Assembly: GCF_013149275.1 (NCBI RefSeq)
Contig: NZ_JABGNA010000006.1
Coordinates: 1-64,000, forward strand
Source: Mucilaginibacter sp. SG564
Lineage (GTDB): Bacteria; Bacteroidota; Bacteroidia; Sphingobacteriales; Sphingobacteriaceae
Direction: 5' to 3'
Length of the DNA stretch: 64,000 bases
The notes beneath the pieces are model-generated. The model made no database searches and was not told where the DNA came from. It saw nothing but the letters and a program-made list of their open reading frames with translations. A program made the translations under genes and the position numbers. Numbering within the stretch: the stretch's first letter is position 1; every line of letters starts with the position of its first letter. Shown here piece after piece: positions 54,416 to 63,899 of the stretch.

Positions 54416-54660
54416 GCCTCCTCATTTTTGAGGCATTAACTGAAGAGTCTCGTCGCTCAAAGATTGACAGCCAAGAATGCGAGACAGTAAGAATAATGCC
54501 CATATCAGCTTAGTGCATATATTTGCGCGTAGGAATAGGTATGGGCCTTACTGTAAATCCATTTTCTTGGCTGTCACCTAAGAAGCGGTGGTTTGTTAGG
54601 CCCTGCCTATTCTTATTCAAACATCGAGACTCATTATCCATCAATAATGAGTTTAAAACT
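54416..54660. other. Large folded region with alternative stems
   Basis: A composite stem pairs GACAGCCAAGAA (54466-54477) with TTCTTGGCTGTC (54564-54575), ACAGTAAG (54484-54491) with CTTACTGT (54547-54554), and GCCCATA (54498-54504) with TATGGGC (54540-54546). A competing stem pairs GGAATAGGTATGGGCC (54532-54547) with GGCCCTGCCTATTCT (54599-54613). Small hairpins flank it (GCCTC/GAGGC at 54416; ACTCATTAT/ATAATGAGT near 54629). No protein is evident. It fills the 600-base gap between the XRE gene and susC. The remainder to 54912 holds one more stem (54802-54813 with 54845-54856). Confidence 0.55.
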
Positions 54661-54912
54661 GTCATATTTCGGTTATGCAAGGACTGCTATTTACAGCGAC
54701 GGTCATTTAGTGCACTTTTCATTTCTTCAAGAAACTCGATCTCAATTTCTCAAAAACAGGTTTAAAAACATCATCAAATCTCCGGATTGAGTTACCAGGA
54801 CAAACGGCAACCTAAGATCAACTTAATAGTTAATAGTCAATTTCAGGTTGCTGTTTTCCTTTTCATAGTCTTATCTGACTAATCTTTTAATCAACTCAAC
54901 TAAAGAAATTTC

Positions 54913-57900
54913 ATGAAAAAAACTATACTTTTTATAGTGCTGGCCACGCTTTGCCTTTTTTTCAGGGCGGCAGGACAAACCATAAACAAACCACCGGGTA
55001 AAATCATCACAGGAAAAGTCACTGATGAACAGGGCACCCCGCTTCCCGGAGCAACCGTTAAATTAAAAGGAGGCTCAATTGTCGTAAATACAGCCGTAGA
55101 CGGAACTTATACGATTGGCCCTGCCTCTACAAATGACATAGTTGTAATTAGTTTCATAGGCTATCAACTAATAGAAATACGACTATCCGAACTTCAAAAA
55201 CAACAATTCAACATCCGTTTAAAGAACAATACAGGGGTATTGGATGAAGTACAAATAATTGCTTATGGAACCACGACTAAAAGACTAAGCACTGGTAATG
55301 TATCTTCTGTCAAAGCTGCCGACATTGAAAAACAACCTGTATCTAATCCTTTAGCAGCATTAGAAGGGCGCGTACCCGGATTATCTGTCACACAAAGCAG
55401 CGGGGTTAGCGGAGCAGGATTTAAGGTTCAGATTCGCGGACAAAGCTCACTTTTACAAGGTTCAGAACCTTTTTACATTGTTGATGGTGTTCCATTTGTA
55501 ACCGGTAATTCTGCTTTAAACCAGATTTCATCTGCTGCCGGTTCTTCTTCAAGCGGCACTGGACTGAGCCCTTTCCAATTAATTAATCCTGCTGATATAG
55601 AAAGCATCGAGATATTGAAAGATGCCGATGCAACAGCTATCTACGGTAGCAGGGGTGCTAACGGAGTAATCTTAATAACCACCAAAAAGGGCAAACCAGG
55701 CTCAGTAAAATTGAATTTTAATACCTACACTGGTTTTAGTAGAGTGTCACGGACAATGGATATGCTGAATACGCAGCAGTATTTGCAAATGCGACGGGAA
55801 GGGTTCAAAAATAGCGGGCTTACACCAACCACAACAAATGCGCCTGACCTGCTCCTTTGGGATACCACCAGGTATACAGATTTTAAGAAACTATTAATCG
55901 GTGGTACTGCTCATACGACTGATGCACAGCTTTCCTTATCAGGAGGGAATGTTAATACCCAATTTATTATCGGAGGGGGCTATCATCATGAAACAACCGT
56001 ATTCCCAACTGATTTGGGCGATACGCGGGGCTCTCTTCACTTGAGCCTAAATCATCACTCAACTGATAATAAATTGAACATTGCCTTCACCGCCGGTTAT
56101 GCCACCAATAAAAATAACCTCACAACGACTGACCTGAGCAGTTATATCAACTCAAACCCGATGCTGCAATTATATACGCCTGACGGGAAGTTAAACTGGG
56201 CAGAAGGAGGCAAAGCTTATTCAAGCCTCGGTATCCTGAACCCCAACCCACTTGCATTTCAGTATCAGACTTATACAGGAAAATTTAACAACCTGAATAG
56301 CAATTTAATGATCGGATATCATTTCGTGCCTGATCTTCTCCTAAAAGTAAGCATGGGGTATAATACCGTAAACAGCAATGAGGTTGCTGCTTTTCCAAGT
56401 ACATCCATTAATCCCTATTCGTTGCAACTGCCTTACAGTAATTTTGCAAACCGGACATTCCAAAGCTGGATAATTGAGCCGCAAGCCCAGTACATAAAAA
56501 CAGTCGGTATTGGAAAATTGGATGTCCTGATCGGGGGAACATGGCAGGATCAATCCAGCAACGGCCTGACCGTAGCCGCCACAAATTACAATAATTATCT
56601 GCTGTTAAATTCCATCGCGGCGGCAGGTATTACGCAAAGCAGCAATAGTTATAGCCAGTATCGGTATGAAGGAATCTATGGGAGGATCAATTATAATTTA
56701 CAGGATAAATATATCGTAAATATAAGTGGCAGAAGAGATGGTTCGAGCCGGTTTGGCCCACAAAACAGGTTCAGTAATTTTGCAGCGTTAGGGGCGGCCT
56801 GGATTTTTTCAGAAGAAAAATTTATAAAAAGCACACTTAGTAACATCGTCAGTTTCGGGAAACTCAGGGGAAGCTATGGTATTACAGGTAATGATCAGAT
56901 CGGCGATTATCAATTCCTGGATACCTGGACACCGGTGTCGGACACCTATCAAAGTGTCAGCAGTTTAAATCCGACTTCGCTGTATAATCCGTCTTTTCAG
57001 TGGGAGAAAAATAAAAAGGCTGAGCTTGCATTGGATTTAGGTTTTTTAAATAACCGGATATTATTGTCTGCCGCTTATTTCAGATCGCTTTCAAAGAACC
57101 AGCTTGTTAACTATACTTTACCGACACAAACCGGTTTTACATCCATATTAGAGAATCTCAATGCCACTATTGTCAATAAAGGCTGGGAGTTTCAGTTAAG
57201 CAGTAAAAACATCAATTCACACGCCTTTACCTGGAATAGTTCATTTAATTTAACCATACCTAAAAATCAGCTACTTGCTTTTCCGGGATTAGAAAGCTCA
57301 ACCTATGCCGGTACCTATATTATTGGCCAGTCCGTATCGAGCAGGTTGGTTTATCACTATTTAGGTGTTGATCCGCAAACCGGCGTTTATCAGTTCCAGG
57401 ATGTTAATAATGATGGAAAGTATAATCAGGCAGACAGGAACACGCTTGTTAACACCGACCCTAAATTTTATGGTGGATTTCAGAACAGTGTAAGTTATCA
57501 AAATTTCCAGCTGGATATATTTTTCGAGTTTAAAAAACAAAACGGCGTTAATTACCTGTCGAACCTTGCCGGAACCGTTCCGGGATACAAGTATTATAAT
57601 CAACCTGTAATTGTCTTATCCCGCTGGCAAAATCCCGGAGATATTGCTAACATACAAAAGTATACCAGTGCCGGCGGCCCTGCTTTAACAGCTTCTAACC
57701 TGTACCTGCGAAGTTCAAATGCGATCTATTCGGATGCTTCTTATATACGCCTTAAAAACGTAGCGCTGTCTTATAATATTCCGCAACAACTATTGAAAAA
57801 GCTACATGTAGCTAATTGCAGGGTTTATTTCCAGGGACAGAATCTTTTAACGATGACCAATTACGTTGGTGCCGATCCTGAAAACCAGAGCCTTTTTGTA

Positions 57901-57948
57901 CTGCCTCCATTAAGAACAGTTACCGCAGGTATTCAACTAACCCTTTAA
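54913..57948 (+). CDS. SusC/RagA family TonB-dependent outer-membrane transporter
   Basis: A 1011-residue outer-membrane protein with a signal peptide (to about residue 21), a CarboxypepD_reg-like domain (ITGKVTDEQGTPLPGATVKL), a plug domain with TonB-box-like segment around LDEVQIIAYGTTTKR, and a 22-strand barrel ending RTVTAGIQLTL. The plug motif LKDADATAIYGSRGANGVIL is a family hallmark. It imports a large nutrient with the SusD partner 10 bases on. No glycosidase or peptidase follows, so the substrate is not deducible. Confidence 0.96.
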   Translation: MKKTILFIVLATLCLFFRAAGQTINKPPGKIITGKVTDEQGTPLPGATVKLKGGSIVVNTAVDGTYTIGPASTNDIVVISFIGYQLIEIRLSELQKQQFNIRLKNNTGVLDEVQIIAYGTTTKRLSTGNVSSVKAADIEKQPVSNPLAALEGRVPGLSVTQSSGVSGAGFKVQIRGQSSLLQGSEPFYIVDGVPFVTGNSALNQISSAAGSSSSGTGLSPFQLINPADIESIEILKDADATAIYGSRGANGVILITTKKGKPGSVKLNFNTYTGFSRVSRTMDMLNTQQYLQMRREGFKNSGLTPTTTNAPDLLLWDTTRYTDFKKLLIGGTAHTTDAQLSLSGGNVNTQFIIGGGYHHETTVFPTDLGDTRGSLHLSLNHHSTDNKLNIAFTAGYATNKNNLTTTDLSSYINSNPMLQLYTPDGKLNWAEGGKAYSSLGILNPNPLAFQYQTYTGKFNNLNSNLMIGYHFVPDLLLKVSMGYNTVNSNEVAAFPSTSINPYSLQLPYSNFANRTFQSWIIEPQAQYIKTVGIGKLDVLIGGTWQDQSSNGLTVAATNYNNYLLLNSIAAAGITQSSNSYSQYRYEGIYGRINYNLQDKYIVNISGRRDGSSRFGPQNRFSNFAALGAAWIFSEEKFIKSTLSNIVSFGKLRGSYGITGNDQIGDYQFLDTWTPVSDTYQSVSSLNPTSLYNPSFQWEKNKKAELALDLGFLNNRILLSAAYFRSLSKNQLVNYTLPTQTGFTSILENLNATIVNKGWEFQLSSKNINSHAFTWNSSFNLTIPKNQLLAFPGLESSTYAGTYIIGQSVSSRLVYHYLGVDPQTGVYQFQDVNNDGKYNQADRNTLVNTDPKFYGGFQNSVSYQNFQLDIFFEFKKQNGVNYLSNLAGTVPGYKYYNQPVIVLSRWQNPGDIANIQKYTSAGGPALTASNLYLRSSNAIYSDASYIRLKNVALSYNIPQQLLKKLHVANCRVYFQGQNLLTMTNYVGADPENQSLFVLPPLRTVTAGIQLTL

Positions 57949-57958
57949 ACATTACAAC

Positions 57959-59335
57959 ATGAAAATCCTTTATAAAAAGCTGCTGCTCATTTTCCTGCTG
58001 GGCATGACTATGTCAGCCTGCAAAAAGTTTGTCGACATTGGCCCCTCACCACAGCTAATAGCTACAGATGCAATTTTTTCCAATGACAATACGGCCCTTT
58101 CTGCGGTAAGCGGCGTATATGTGCAGATGCGATCAGGCAACCCGTCTTTTGTCAATGGCGGCATCGGCATTTACACGGGGCTTACTGCCGATGAGATCTA
58201 CAATACCTCATCAAGCTCGACTTACGATCCATATTACAATAATAACATCCTGTCAAATGATGGGAACATCAGTGACTTCTGGTCTACAGCCTATAACATC
58301 ATATACCGCACTAATGCCATTCTACAGGGACTGGATAAAAGCAACGGCCTTACTTCGTCAGTTAAGGATCAGTTAAAAGGGGAAATGAAAGTGGTCAGGG
58401 CGCTGATGTATTTTTATTTGGTTAACCTGTATGGCGATGTTCCATTGATTACCTCACCTGATTATGCGCAAAATGCTATTGCCGGAAGAGCGCCGGTTTC
58501 ACAGGTTTATCAGCAAATGATTATTGACCTGACCGATGCGCAGGGGCTGCTTACTAATACATATCCAAGCACAGGTAAGCTAAGGCCCAATAAACTAACG
58601 GCCACTGCATTATTGGCACGGATATATTTATTTAAAAAAGATTGGGCTAATGCGGAGGCGGAGTCTTCAGCTATCATCAATTCAAATACTTATAGTATTC
58701 TGCCTGATCTGAATGCTGTTTTCCTGATCAATAGTGGGGAAACCATTTGGGAGATAGCACCGGCAAACAATGCCGCAAATTCGGCTGAGGCCAGCGCTTT
58801 TGTCCCCGAATCATCTGATGTGGAACCGACATTAGCCATAAATCCCTATTTACTCAATTTGTTTGATGCCAATGATAAGCGCAAAACCAATTGGATGGGT
58901 AGCAACAATATTGGCGGTACGACTTATTATTATCCCAATAAATTTAAAAATAGCAGCACAACTTCTATTACTGAATACAATGTGGTTTTCAGGCTTGCTG
59001 AACAATATTTAATCCGCGCAGAAGCAAGGGCACAGCAAAATACCAATTTGCCAGGAGCGGTTAATGATTTGAATATAATTCATGCCAGGGCTGGTCTGTC
59101 TGCTTATCCCACTTCCTTGTCACAGGCAGATTGCGTATTGGCGATACAAAAGGAAAGGCGTTTGGAGCTTTTTACAGAGTGGGGTAACCGCTGGTTTGAT
59201 ATGAAAAGATGGGGAACCATAGATAGCGTTCTTGAGGCTGAAAAACCTGACTGGAAACCTTATGCAGCTTTATTTCCCCTCCCTTTAGATCAGTTAACCT
59301 ACAATGTTAAACTGATACAAAACACCGGTTATTAA
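57959..59335 (+). CDS. RagB/SusD family nutrient-binding lipoprotein
   Basis: A 458-residue lipoprotein that caps the SusC channel. The lipobox reads LGMTMSAC with the cysteine at residue 20. The TPR-like SusD core has LKGEMKVVRALMYFYLVNLY, VSQVYQQMIIDLTDAQ and the C-terminal block IQKERRLELFTEWGNRWFDM. Its length is somewhat short but within the family. It is followed after 24 bases by a thioredoxin-like gene. Confidence 0.95.
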   Translation: MKILYKKLLLIFLLGMTMSACKKFVDIGPSPQLIATDAIFSNDNTALSAVSGVYVQMRSGNPSFVNGGIGIYTGLTADEIYNTSSSSTYDPYYNNNILSNDGNISDFWSTAYNIIYRTNAILQGLDKSNGLTSSVKDQLKGEMKVVRALMYFYLVNLYGDVPLITSPDYAQNAIAGRAPVSQVYQQMIIDLTDAQGLLTNTYPSTGKLRPNKLTATALLARIYLFKKDWANAEAESSAIINSNTYSILPDLNAVFLINSGETIWEIAPANNAANSAEASAFVPESSDVEPTLAINPYLLNLFDANDKRKTNWMGSNNIGGTTYYYPNKFKNSSTTSITEYNVVFRLAEQYLIRAEARAQQNTNLPGAVNDLNIIHARAGLSAYPTSLSQADCVLAIQKERRLELFTEWGNRWFDMKRWGTIDSVLEAEKPDWKPYAALFPLPLDQLTYNVKLIQNTGY

Positions 59336-59359
59336 TAACGTCAGCCAAAGTTCAACACC

Positions 59360-60661
59360 ATGAGAAAGTCAATTGTCCTGTTACATCTAATAATCCTGAT
59401 CGTTTTATTCAGTAAGACCGGTTTGCAAGCGCAGAATAAGCCCTTAACAGTAGGTGACGAAGTGCCCGATCTTACATTCAAAGACATATTTAACAGCAGC
59501 AATACAGAAATCAAACTATCGGACTTGCGCGGTAAGCTGGTCATACTGGATTTTTGGGGCGTGTTTTGCATTCCATGCATTGAGGAATTTCCAAAGCTGG
59601 ATTCACTTCAAAAAATGTTCAACAGTGAAATTCAGATCATTCCGGTTAATCCCTTAAACAGGGATTCTATCTGGCGGTTTTTCAAAAGCCATTCAAAAGT
59701 TTACCTGCCTTCCTTGCCGTTTATAACAGGCGATACCATACTGCAAAAGATCTTTCCTCACCAGGGTAATCCTTACATAGTTTGGATAGGAAAAGATGGA
59801 AAGATGCTATTGGATGATGTGCCAATTACACAATCCCATATTGAGGCCGTTCTTTTCAATAAAGCAATGAAAGTCCCTGAGGCTGTAAAGAATAATTACG
59901 TTGAATCCTTGTTTGATAAACGCTGGAGCGATGATATAATATACTCATCTTATGTCTATAAGGGCACGGATTTGGGCCTTAAGTTAGAGAAATCTAAAAT
60001 TGGTCAAAGTTTTTCTGAAGGCGGAACCATTATGTTTTTGTATCAAAGAGCATGGGAAGGATTAACAAGCGGGAAGTATGGTTTTTTCAGGCCAGGCAGA
60101 ACGGCTATTCAAACCAAAGATTCAAGCAGATACATCAAGCCTAAGAACCTCCACGGCTATGATGAACAGGTATGGCAGAAGAATAATCTTTATTGGTACC
60201 AATCTTCCACTCCCAGTGACAAACCGTATAATCCTTATGAGCTAATGAAGGAGGATTTAAACCGCGCGTTTCACTTAAACGCCGGTATTGAAAAAAGACC
60301 GGTAAGATGCTTTGTCCTGATCAGAACAAGTAATATAGATAAAATAAAGACCTTGGGGCATAAACCCGTTGATTCGTTTTTCCACGCAGACAGGATAGGT
60401 AAAGACTATGGCCCAACGCGTTCTTTAATCAATCAGCCATTCAGCAAATTCTCTAAACGGCTGACTGGATTAATTGAATACGGGCTCAAAAAACCTTTTG
60501 TAGATCAAACGTGGTACACTGGCAATATCGATATTCAATTCAAGGCAGATGTATTGGACGGGATTGCTTTAGAAGATCTGCGTAGTGCCTTGAAAGTTTA
60601 TGATCTTGATCTGGTTGAAAAAGATGTTGATTTAACAATTCTTTCTCTAAAAGAAAATTGA
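59360..60661 (+). CDS. Thioredoxin-like (TlpA-type) exported protein with C-terminal extension
   Basis: A 433-residue protein with a signal peptide (to about residue 25). The TlpA/AhpC-type thioredoxin domain (about 30-165) has VGDEVPDLTFKD, SDLRGKLVILDFWG and the redox pair Cys70-Cys73 in FCIPC. The motif lacks the usual WCGPC. A 260-residue C-terminal part is unrecognised, as in many Bacteroidota SusCD-linked redoxins. It completes the SusC-SusD operon and probably works in the periplasm on cargo or on disulfides. Confidence 0.85.
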   Translation: MRKSIVLLHLIILIVLFSKTGLQAQNKPLTVGDEVPDLTFKDIFNSSNTEIKLSDLRGKLVILDFWGVFCIPCIEEFPKLDSLQKMFNSEIQIIPVNPLNRDSIWRFFKSHSKVYLPSLPFITGDTILQKIFPHQGNPYIVWIGKDGKMLLDDVPITQSHIEAVLFNKAMKVPEAVKNNYVESLFDKRWSDDIIYSSYVYKGTDLGLKLEKSKIGQSFSEGGTIMFLYQRAWEGLTSGKYGFFRPGRTAIQTKDSSRYIKPKNLHGYDEQVWQKNNLYWYQSSTPSDKPYNPYELMKEDLNRAFHLNAGIEKRPVRCFVLIRTSNIDKIKTLGHKPVDSFFHADRIGKDYGPTRSLINQPFSKFSKRLTGLIEYGLKKPFVDQTWYTGNIDIQFKADVLDGIALEDLRSALKVYDLDLVEKDVDLTILSLKEN

Positions 60662-60679
60662 GGTTTTGCCACTAAAAAA

Positions 60680-60712
60680 ACAACGGGATTGGCAATAGGC
60701 CAATTCCGTTGT
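60680..60712. terminator. Bidirectional terminator
   Basis: ACAACGGGATTGGC (60680-60693) pairs with GCCAATTCCGTTGT (60699-60712) with one G-T, loop AATAG. Preceded by A-run and followed by T/A-rich sequence, it can serve the convergent redoxin and DUF6520-like genes. Confidence 0.75.
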
Positions 60713-60738
60713 CAGTAAAATATACCGGAAACTGTATC

Positions 60739-61092
60739 TTAATTCTTTTCCAGTATCCTGTTATCGGGAGCAGGCGTCCCAACATCGGTGCCTACCGGTA
60801 ATGAAGCGTTTGTAGACCCAAATAAACATATGGGCTGATTGGCATTGTCCTTACAACTTTGGGCATTAATAACATTTGCTTTGGTATCGTTGTAAGAGTA
60901 GGCTCCTGTTGTTTCATTGGTACTTGCATCTACATGGTACCAATACAGGGCTGCTGCCTTTGTGGTATTGACCGGAACTGTTTTTTTAACGTCCGGTTTA
61001 AAGGCAAAAGCTACGCCTATAATTGCCACGAAGGCGAATGAAAGCATAGCTCCCAGCCATACTTTTTTATTTTTTAACGTGATTTTTTTCAC
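60739..61092 (-). CDS. DUF6520-like small exported or membrane protein
   Basis: A GTG at 61092 gives 117 residues beginning with a basic region and one hydrophobic helix (SFAFVAIIGVAFAFKPD). This resembles the DUF6520 pattern of Bacteroidota. The outside part has two cysteines (AQSCKDNANQPICLFG) that may form a disulfide, and an ALYWYHVD segment. An upstream ATG would add 42 residues but its sequence is unlike the family. It usually sits near SusCD-type cassettes. Function unknown. Confidence 0.7.
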   Translation of the reverse strand: MKKITLKNKKVWLGAMLSFAFVAIIGVAFAFKPDVKKTVPVNTTKAAALYWYHVDASTNETTGAYSYNDTKANVINAQSCKDNANQPICLFGSTNASLPVGTDVGTPAPDNRILEKN

Positions 61093-61211
61093 AGGGATGA
61101 ACTTTTTATAATAGCAAAAAAGGGCTCCAAAAACTTTATCTTTATAGAATGATGTTGTGGTTTGTCTTTTGGCAGACCTCACCGGGAACTTTTGCATCTC
61201 CGATGCAACGG

Positions 61212-61628
61212 TTACCATTTCCCGGATAGCCCGGCACGGCTATCCGGGTTACCCGTGAACAAGGCAAACTTACGGAGGTGAGCAATACGGTTAACAATTC
61301 TCTTTTGAGCATAAGCATAGATAAAGGGTGGCTTTACTGTTAAAATATAAAACCTTAATGATGCAGCCATGTAAGACCTGAAGAAACGGGCGCAAAGCGT
61401 TACCATAGCGGTTAAGATTGCCCATCGGGAGAGATTCCCTGCAATGTCCCTGATCTTTGCTGCATTAAACGTTTTCATCGGCTTTACATTTTCTTTTAAT
61501 TGTTGCTCAATAAGCCACATAACCTTGACATGGCTCGCTCCGTTGAAATAGTTTGCACTTATCGCTGTACCCGCGCTCCTTGTGCATGATCCGGTTAAAA
61601 ACTTACCAATACCGACCGGTTTTTGCAT
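61212..61628 (-). CDS. Hypothetical protein with one hydrophobic segment
   Basis: A 138-residue frame; a later ATG (KTFNAAKIRDIAGNL) gives about 88 residues with the more protein-like composition. It contains a helix AILTAMVTLCARFFRSYMAA and a basic tail. It overlaps the long form of the next gene by seven bases. No family is recognised and it may be partly spurious. Confidence 0.35.
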   Translation of the reverse strand: MQKPVGIGKFLTGSCTRSAGTAISANYFNGASHVKVMWLIEQQLKENVKPMKTFNAAKIRDIAGNLSRWAILTAMVTLCARFFRSYMAASLRFYILTVKPPFIYAYAQKRIVNRIAHLRKFALFTGNPDSRAGLSGKW

Positions 61629-61753
61629 AGATGACTGAAATAGCCTTTGGGGGCAGCCATCTTAGCTTTCTGCACTTTATCGCCCGGAAAGGGCGCAATG
61701 AAAATCCGGTATTCCCCATGCATACATTTGTTATCCTGATATACCCTTATTTA

Positions 61754-62122
61754 TCATTTCGGATGACCTTTGTTCTTTTCTTTTTCGAGCTGTTCTAAAA
61801 GCTCCTTTCTTCTACCCGCGCAGTTGATCGGGTTGTCTTTTTGGGCGAGATAGCGTTGTACTGCCCGGTTCCCTTGCCGGGCCATTGCTTCCAGCTTTTG
61901 GTCGGTAAACTGATCTTCACAGGTGCAATCTTTCTGCGGAAAGAGAACGGCCAGTAAAATGGCCAGCGCACCTACCAGTAGCCTCCCTAAAACCTGGGCG
62001 GGAAGCCTGCCTAATATGGGGACACGGTGATAGGCCCTGGCTATTCTAAGCCACCTGCTTTCTTGTGAATAATTTGCTGGGGCATCCTGTCCAGTATCCG
62101 GTATTTCTCCTGATTTTTTCAT
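61754..62122 (-). CDS. Small membrane protein (hypothetical)
   Basis: A 122-residue protein with a basic, soluble N-terminus, one membrane helix (LLVGALAILLAVLFPQ, about 47-62) and a polar tail with CTCEDQFTDQKLEAMARQ and a later Cys in INCAGRR. Cysteines on the tail could bind metal or form disulfides. It is on the minus strand with the DUF6520-like gene, divergent from the LytTR gene. Function unknown. Confidence 0.55.
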   Translation of the reverse strand: MKKSGEIPDTGQDAPANYSQESRWLRIARAYHRVPILGRLPAQVLGRLLVGALAILLAVLFPQKDCTCEDQFTDQKLEAMARQGNRAVQRYLAQKDNPINCAGRRKELLEQLEKEKNKGHPK

Positions 62123-62304
62123 TTCCTGGTTTTTTGCATATCCAAAATTACAGTCGTTTCAGTGACAATTTTTGACACCGAAAATGTTTTTTCCCTGAAC
62201 CGTACAAAATCGGGATATGAACCGTACATTATTTTTAAGCAATGAGCAAATCCACAATTTCAGCAATTGTGTTTTTGTAATTTTAGATTAATATCTATCG
62301 CCTT

Positions 62305-63219
62305 ATGAAAAAAGAAACAACACTGGGTTGGTTTAAAAGTGAGGGGCCTTATCCTGATAGCTTGCTGATGGCGCTGATTGCCTGCGCCGTTAGCATCTAT
62401 ATTCTATGGCCGTTCCCGGATGAGCCTTTCCTTAAACTAATAAGACATCAATGGTTCCTTCATTCTTTTTCGGTCATCTTTACCATCGCTGTCGCCCAGG
62501 TATGGCTGATCTTTTGCATAAGTTCCTGGCTGGATGGTAAATACAGGTGGGAGGAGAGATTTTACCATAGGATATTGGGGCAGTTATTAATAGGCTGGAT
62601 AATTCCGGTAGCTGTATCGGCCCTGATCAGTTGGTTTTGGTTTCAGCATCTGGAAGCAGATATTCATAGTATCCGGTATGCTTATAACCGTTACATGTTC
62701 AAGGCAATGATGGATATTGCCCTGATCCTCAATTTGATTTACCTGGCCAGTTCTATCGGCTGGTTTTTAAAGAGACGACTAAACGCTGAATCAACGGAAA
62801 TCGAAGTAAAAGATGTCGAAGTAAAAGAACAAGAAAAACCATCTTTTACAGATTATCTTTATTTACAGATCCCGGATGGAAAGGAAGAAATTAAGGTGCA
62901 GGTTAGCGAAATTGCTTATCTCTTCCGCAAGGAAAAAGACACTTTGTTACGGGCACATAACGGCAGGGCTTTCATTTTTTGGCAATCACTGGATAAAATA
63001 GAAAAGCAATTGGACCCGGACTATTTTTACCGGGCCAGCCGCTCCTACATTATTAGCCGCCAAGCCGTCAGGAGTTGGCAAAGGCGCGGCAGAGGGGTGT
63101 TTTTGGAAGTCCTGCCCCAAACCGACGAGCCTGTCAAAGTCGGCAGGGACAAAGCCCTTGAAATAGTTGCATGGATAAAAAAAGAGGAAGCTACTATAAA
63201 CGGCCATGCTATAAGCTAA
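62305..63219 (+). CDS. LytTR-family regulator with membrane N-terminus
   Basis: A 304-residue protein. Four hydrophobic segments lie in residues about 17-165 and a LytTR DNA-binding domain in about 188-295 (VSEIAYLFRKEKDTLLRAHN, LDPDYFYRASRSYIISRQAV, KVGRDKALEIVAWI). No receiver domain is present, so the membrane part is the probable sensor. It is divergent from the small membrane protein gene and could control that cluster or the SusCD operon. Confidence 0.9.
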   Translation: MKKETTLGWFKSEGPYPDSLLMALIACAVSIYILWPFPDEPFLKLIRHQWFLHSFSVIFTIAVAQVWLIFCISSWLDGKYRWEERFYHRILGQLLIGWIIPVAVSALISWFWFQHLEADIHSIRYAYNRYMFKAMMDIALILNLIYLASSIGWFLKRRLNAESTEIEVKDVEVKEQEKPSFTDYLYLQIPDGKEEIKVQVSEIAYLFRKEKDTLLRAHNGRAFIFWQSLDKIEKQLDPDYFYRASRSYIISRQAVRSWQRRGRGVFLEVLPQTDEPVKVGRDKALEIVAWIKKEEATINGHAIS

Positions 63220-63760
63220 TCCCCGTGTTTCGGCAGGCAGCTGCATTACACCACGCACTTTGCTCCGGTTTCCATTCCGCCTACAGCCTCAGCACAGCAA
63301 AACCGAAATTCGCTGCGCTCATGACGGATTTGCGCTTGGCCATTCCTAAAAACGGTTCATATTTCACCCGGCGCAGCAAAAGATAGCCCACGCCGGAATA
63401 ACACATCGAGGGTAATACAAGCAGGTTGTTTTGTCCACTTTCATCGGCTGGCCCGCCCTTGACGTGTTATCCGGCCCCACTTTTGGTCGCATAGGTGGTG
63501 AATAAGAGTACTTGTTGTTGGTGTTTAAACAAATAATCCTTAACGAAACAAAACGGACTAACCCTGACTAAGGGAGTTTTTTGATTGATAACAAAGTGAA
63601 TGTGAAACATTATCGACAAACCGGATTTTAACGTTTTATACCTTCAAACTTTCGACAGTAACTTAAGTTGCTGCCGAAAGTTGAAATTTTTTAATTGTTG
63701 TAGACTGAATACATAGACTAACCTGCAACTAGTTAAACATGATTTTTTAACTAACCAATA
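63220..63760. other. Gap with long hairpin before antitoxin-like gene
   Basis: No gene is recognised in 540 bases. A 19-bp imperfect stem pairs 63393-63412 (CCGGAATAACACATCGAGGG) with 63456-63474 (CCCTTGACGTGTTATCCGG), with a 43-base loop. Further on, ACTTTCGACAGTAACTTAAG and TTGCTGCCGAAAGTT form CTTTCG/CGAAAG around 63650-63684. The stretch may hold transcript ends, a small RNA, or an element boundary. Confidence 0.45.
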
Positions 63761-63895
63761 ATCCCGATAGGGTATAGAACAAGCACAACTTTGCCATATA
63801 GTCCCGACAGGGTATAATTATGATATTAATAGACGATATAATCCCGATAGGGTATAGTTAATAAAATTTATTTATATTTGTACCCGAAAGGGTAT
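63761..63895 (+). promoter_or_regulatory. Four operator repeats at exact 40-bp spacing
   Basis: ATCCCGATAGGGTAT (63761), GTCCCGACAGGGTAT (63801), ATCCCGATAGGGTAT (63841) and TACCCGAAAGGGTAT (63881) are near-palindromic 15-mers each starting exactly 40 bases after the last. A TATATTTG -7 box (63873-63880) abuts the fourth. The start codon of the XRE gene is at 63900. This is the layout of an autoregulated antitoxin or HipB-like promoter with cooperative operators. Confidence 0.75.
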
Positions 63896-63899
63896 AAAT

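Noticed and set aside
54466..54575. Retron msr-msd or guide RNA
   Set aside because: The stem is long enough, but no reverse transcriptase or RNA-guided nuclease gene is near.
54523..54790. Two overlapping small plus-strand frames upstream of the SusC gene
   Set aside because: They cross the folded region, lack recognisable domains and overlap each other in different frames.
63761..63895. Possible small CRISPR array
   Set aside because: Repeats are 15 bp and palindromic with 25-bp gaps, only four units, directly upstream of an HTH gene and without cas genes. An operator array fits better.
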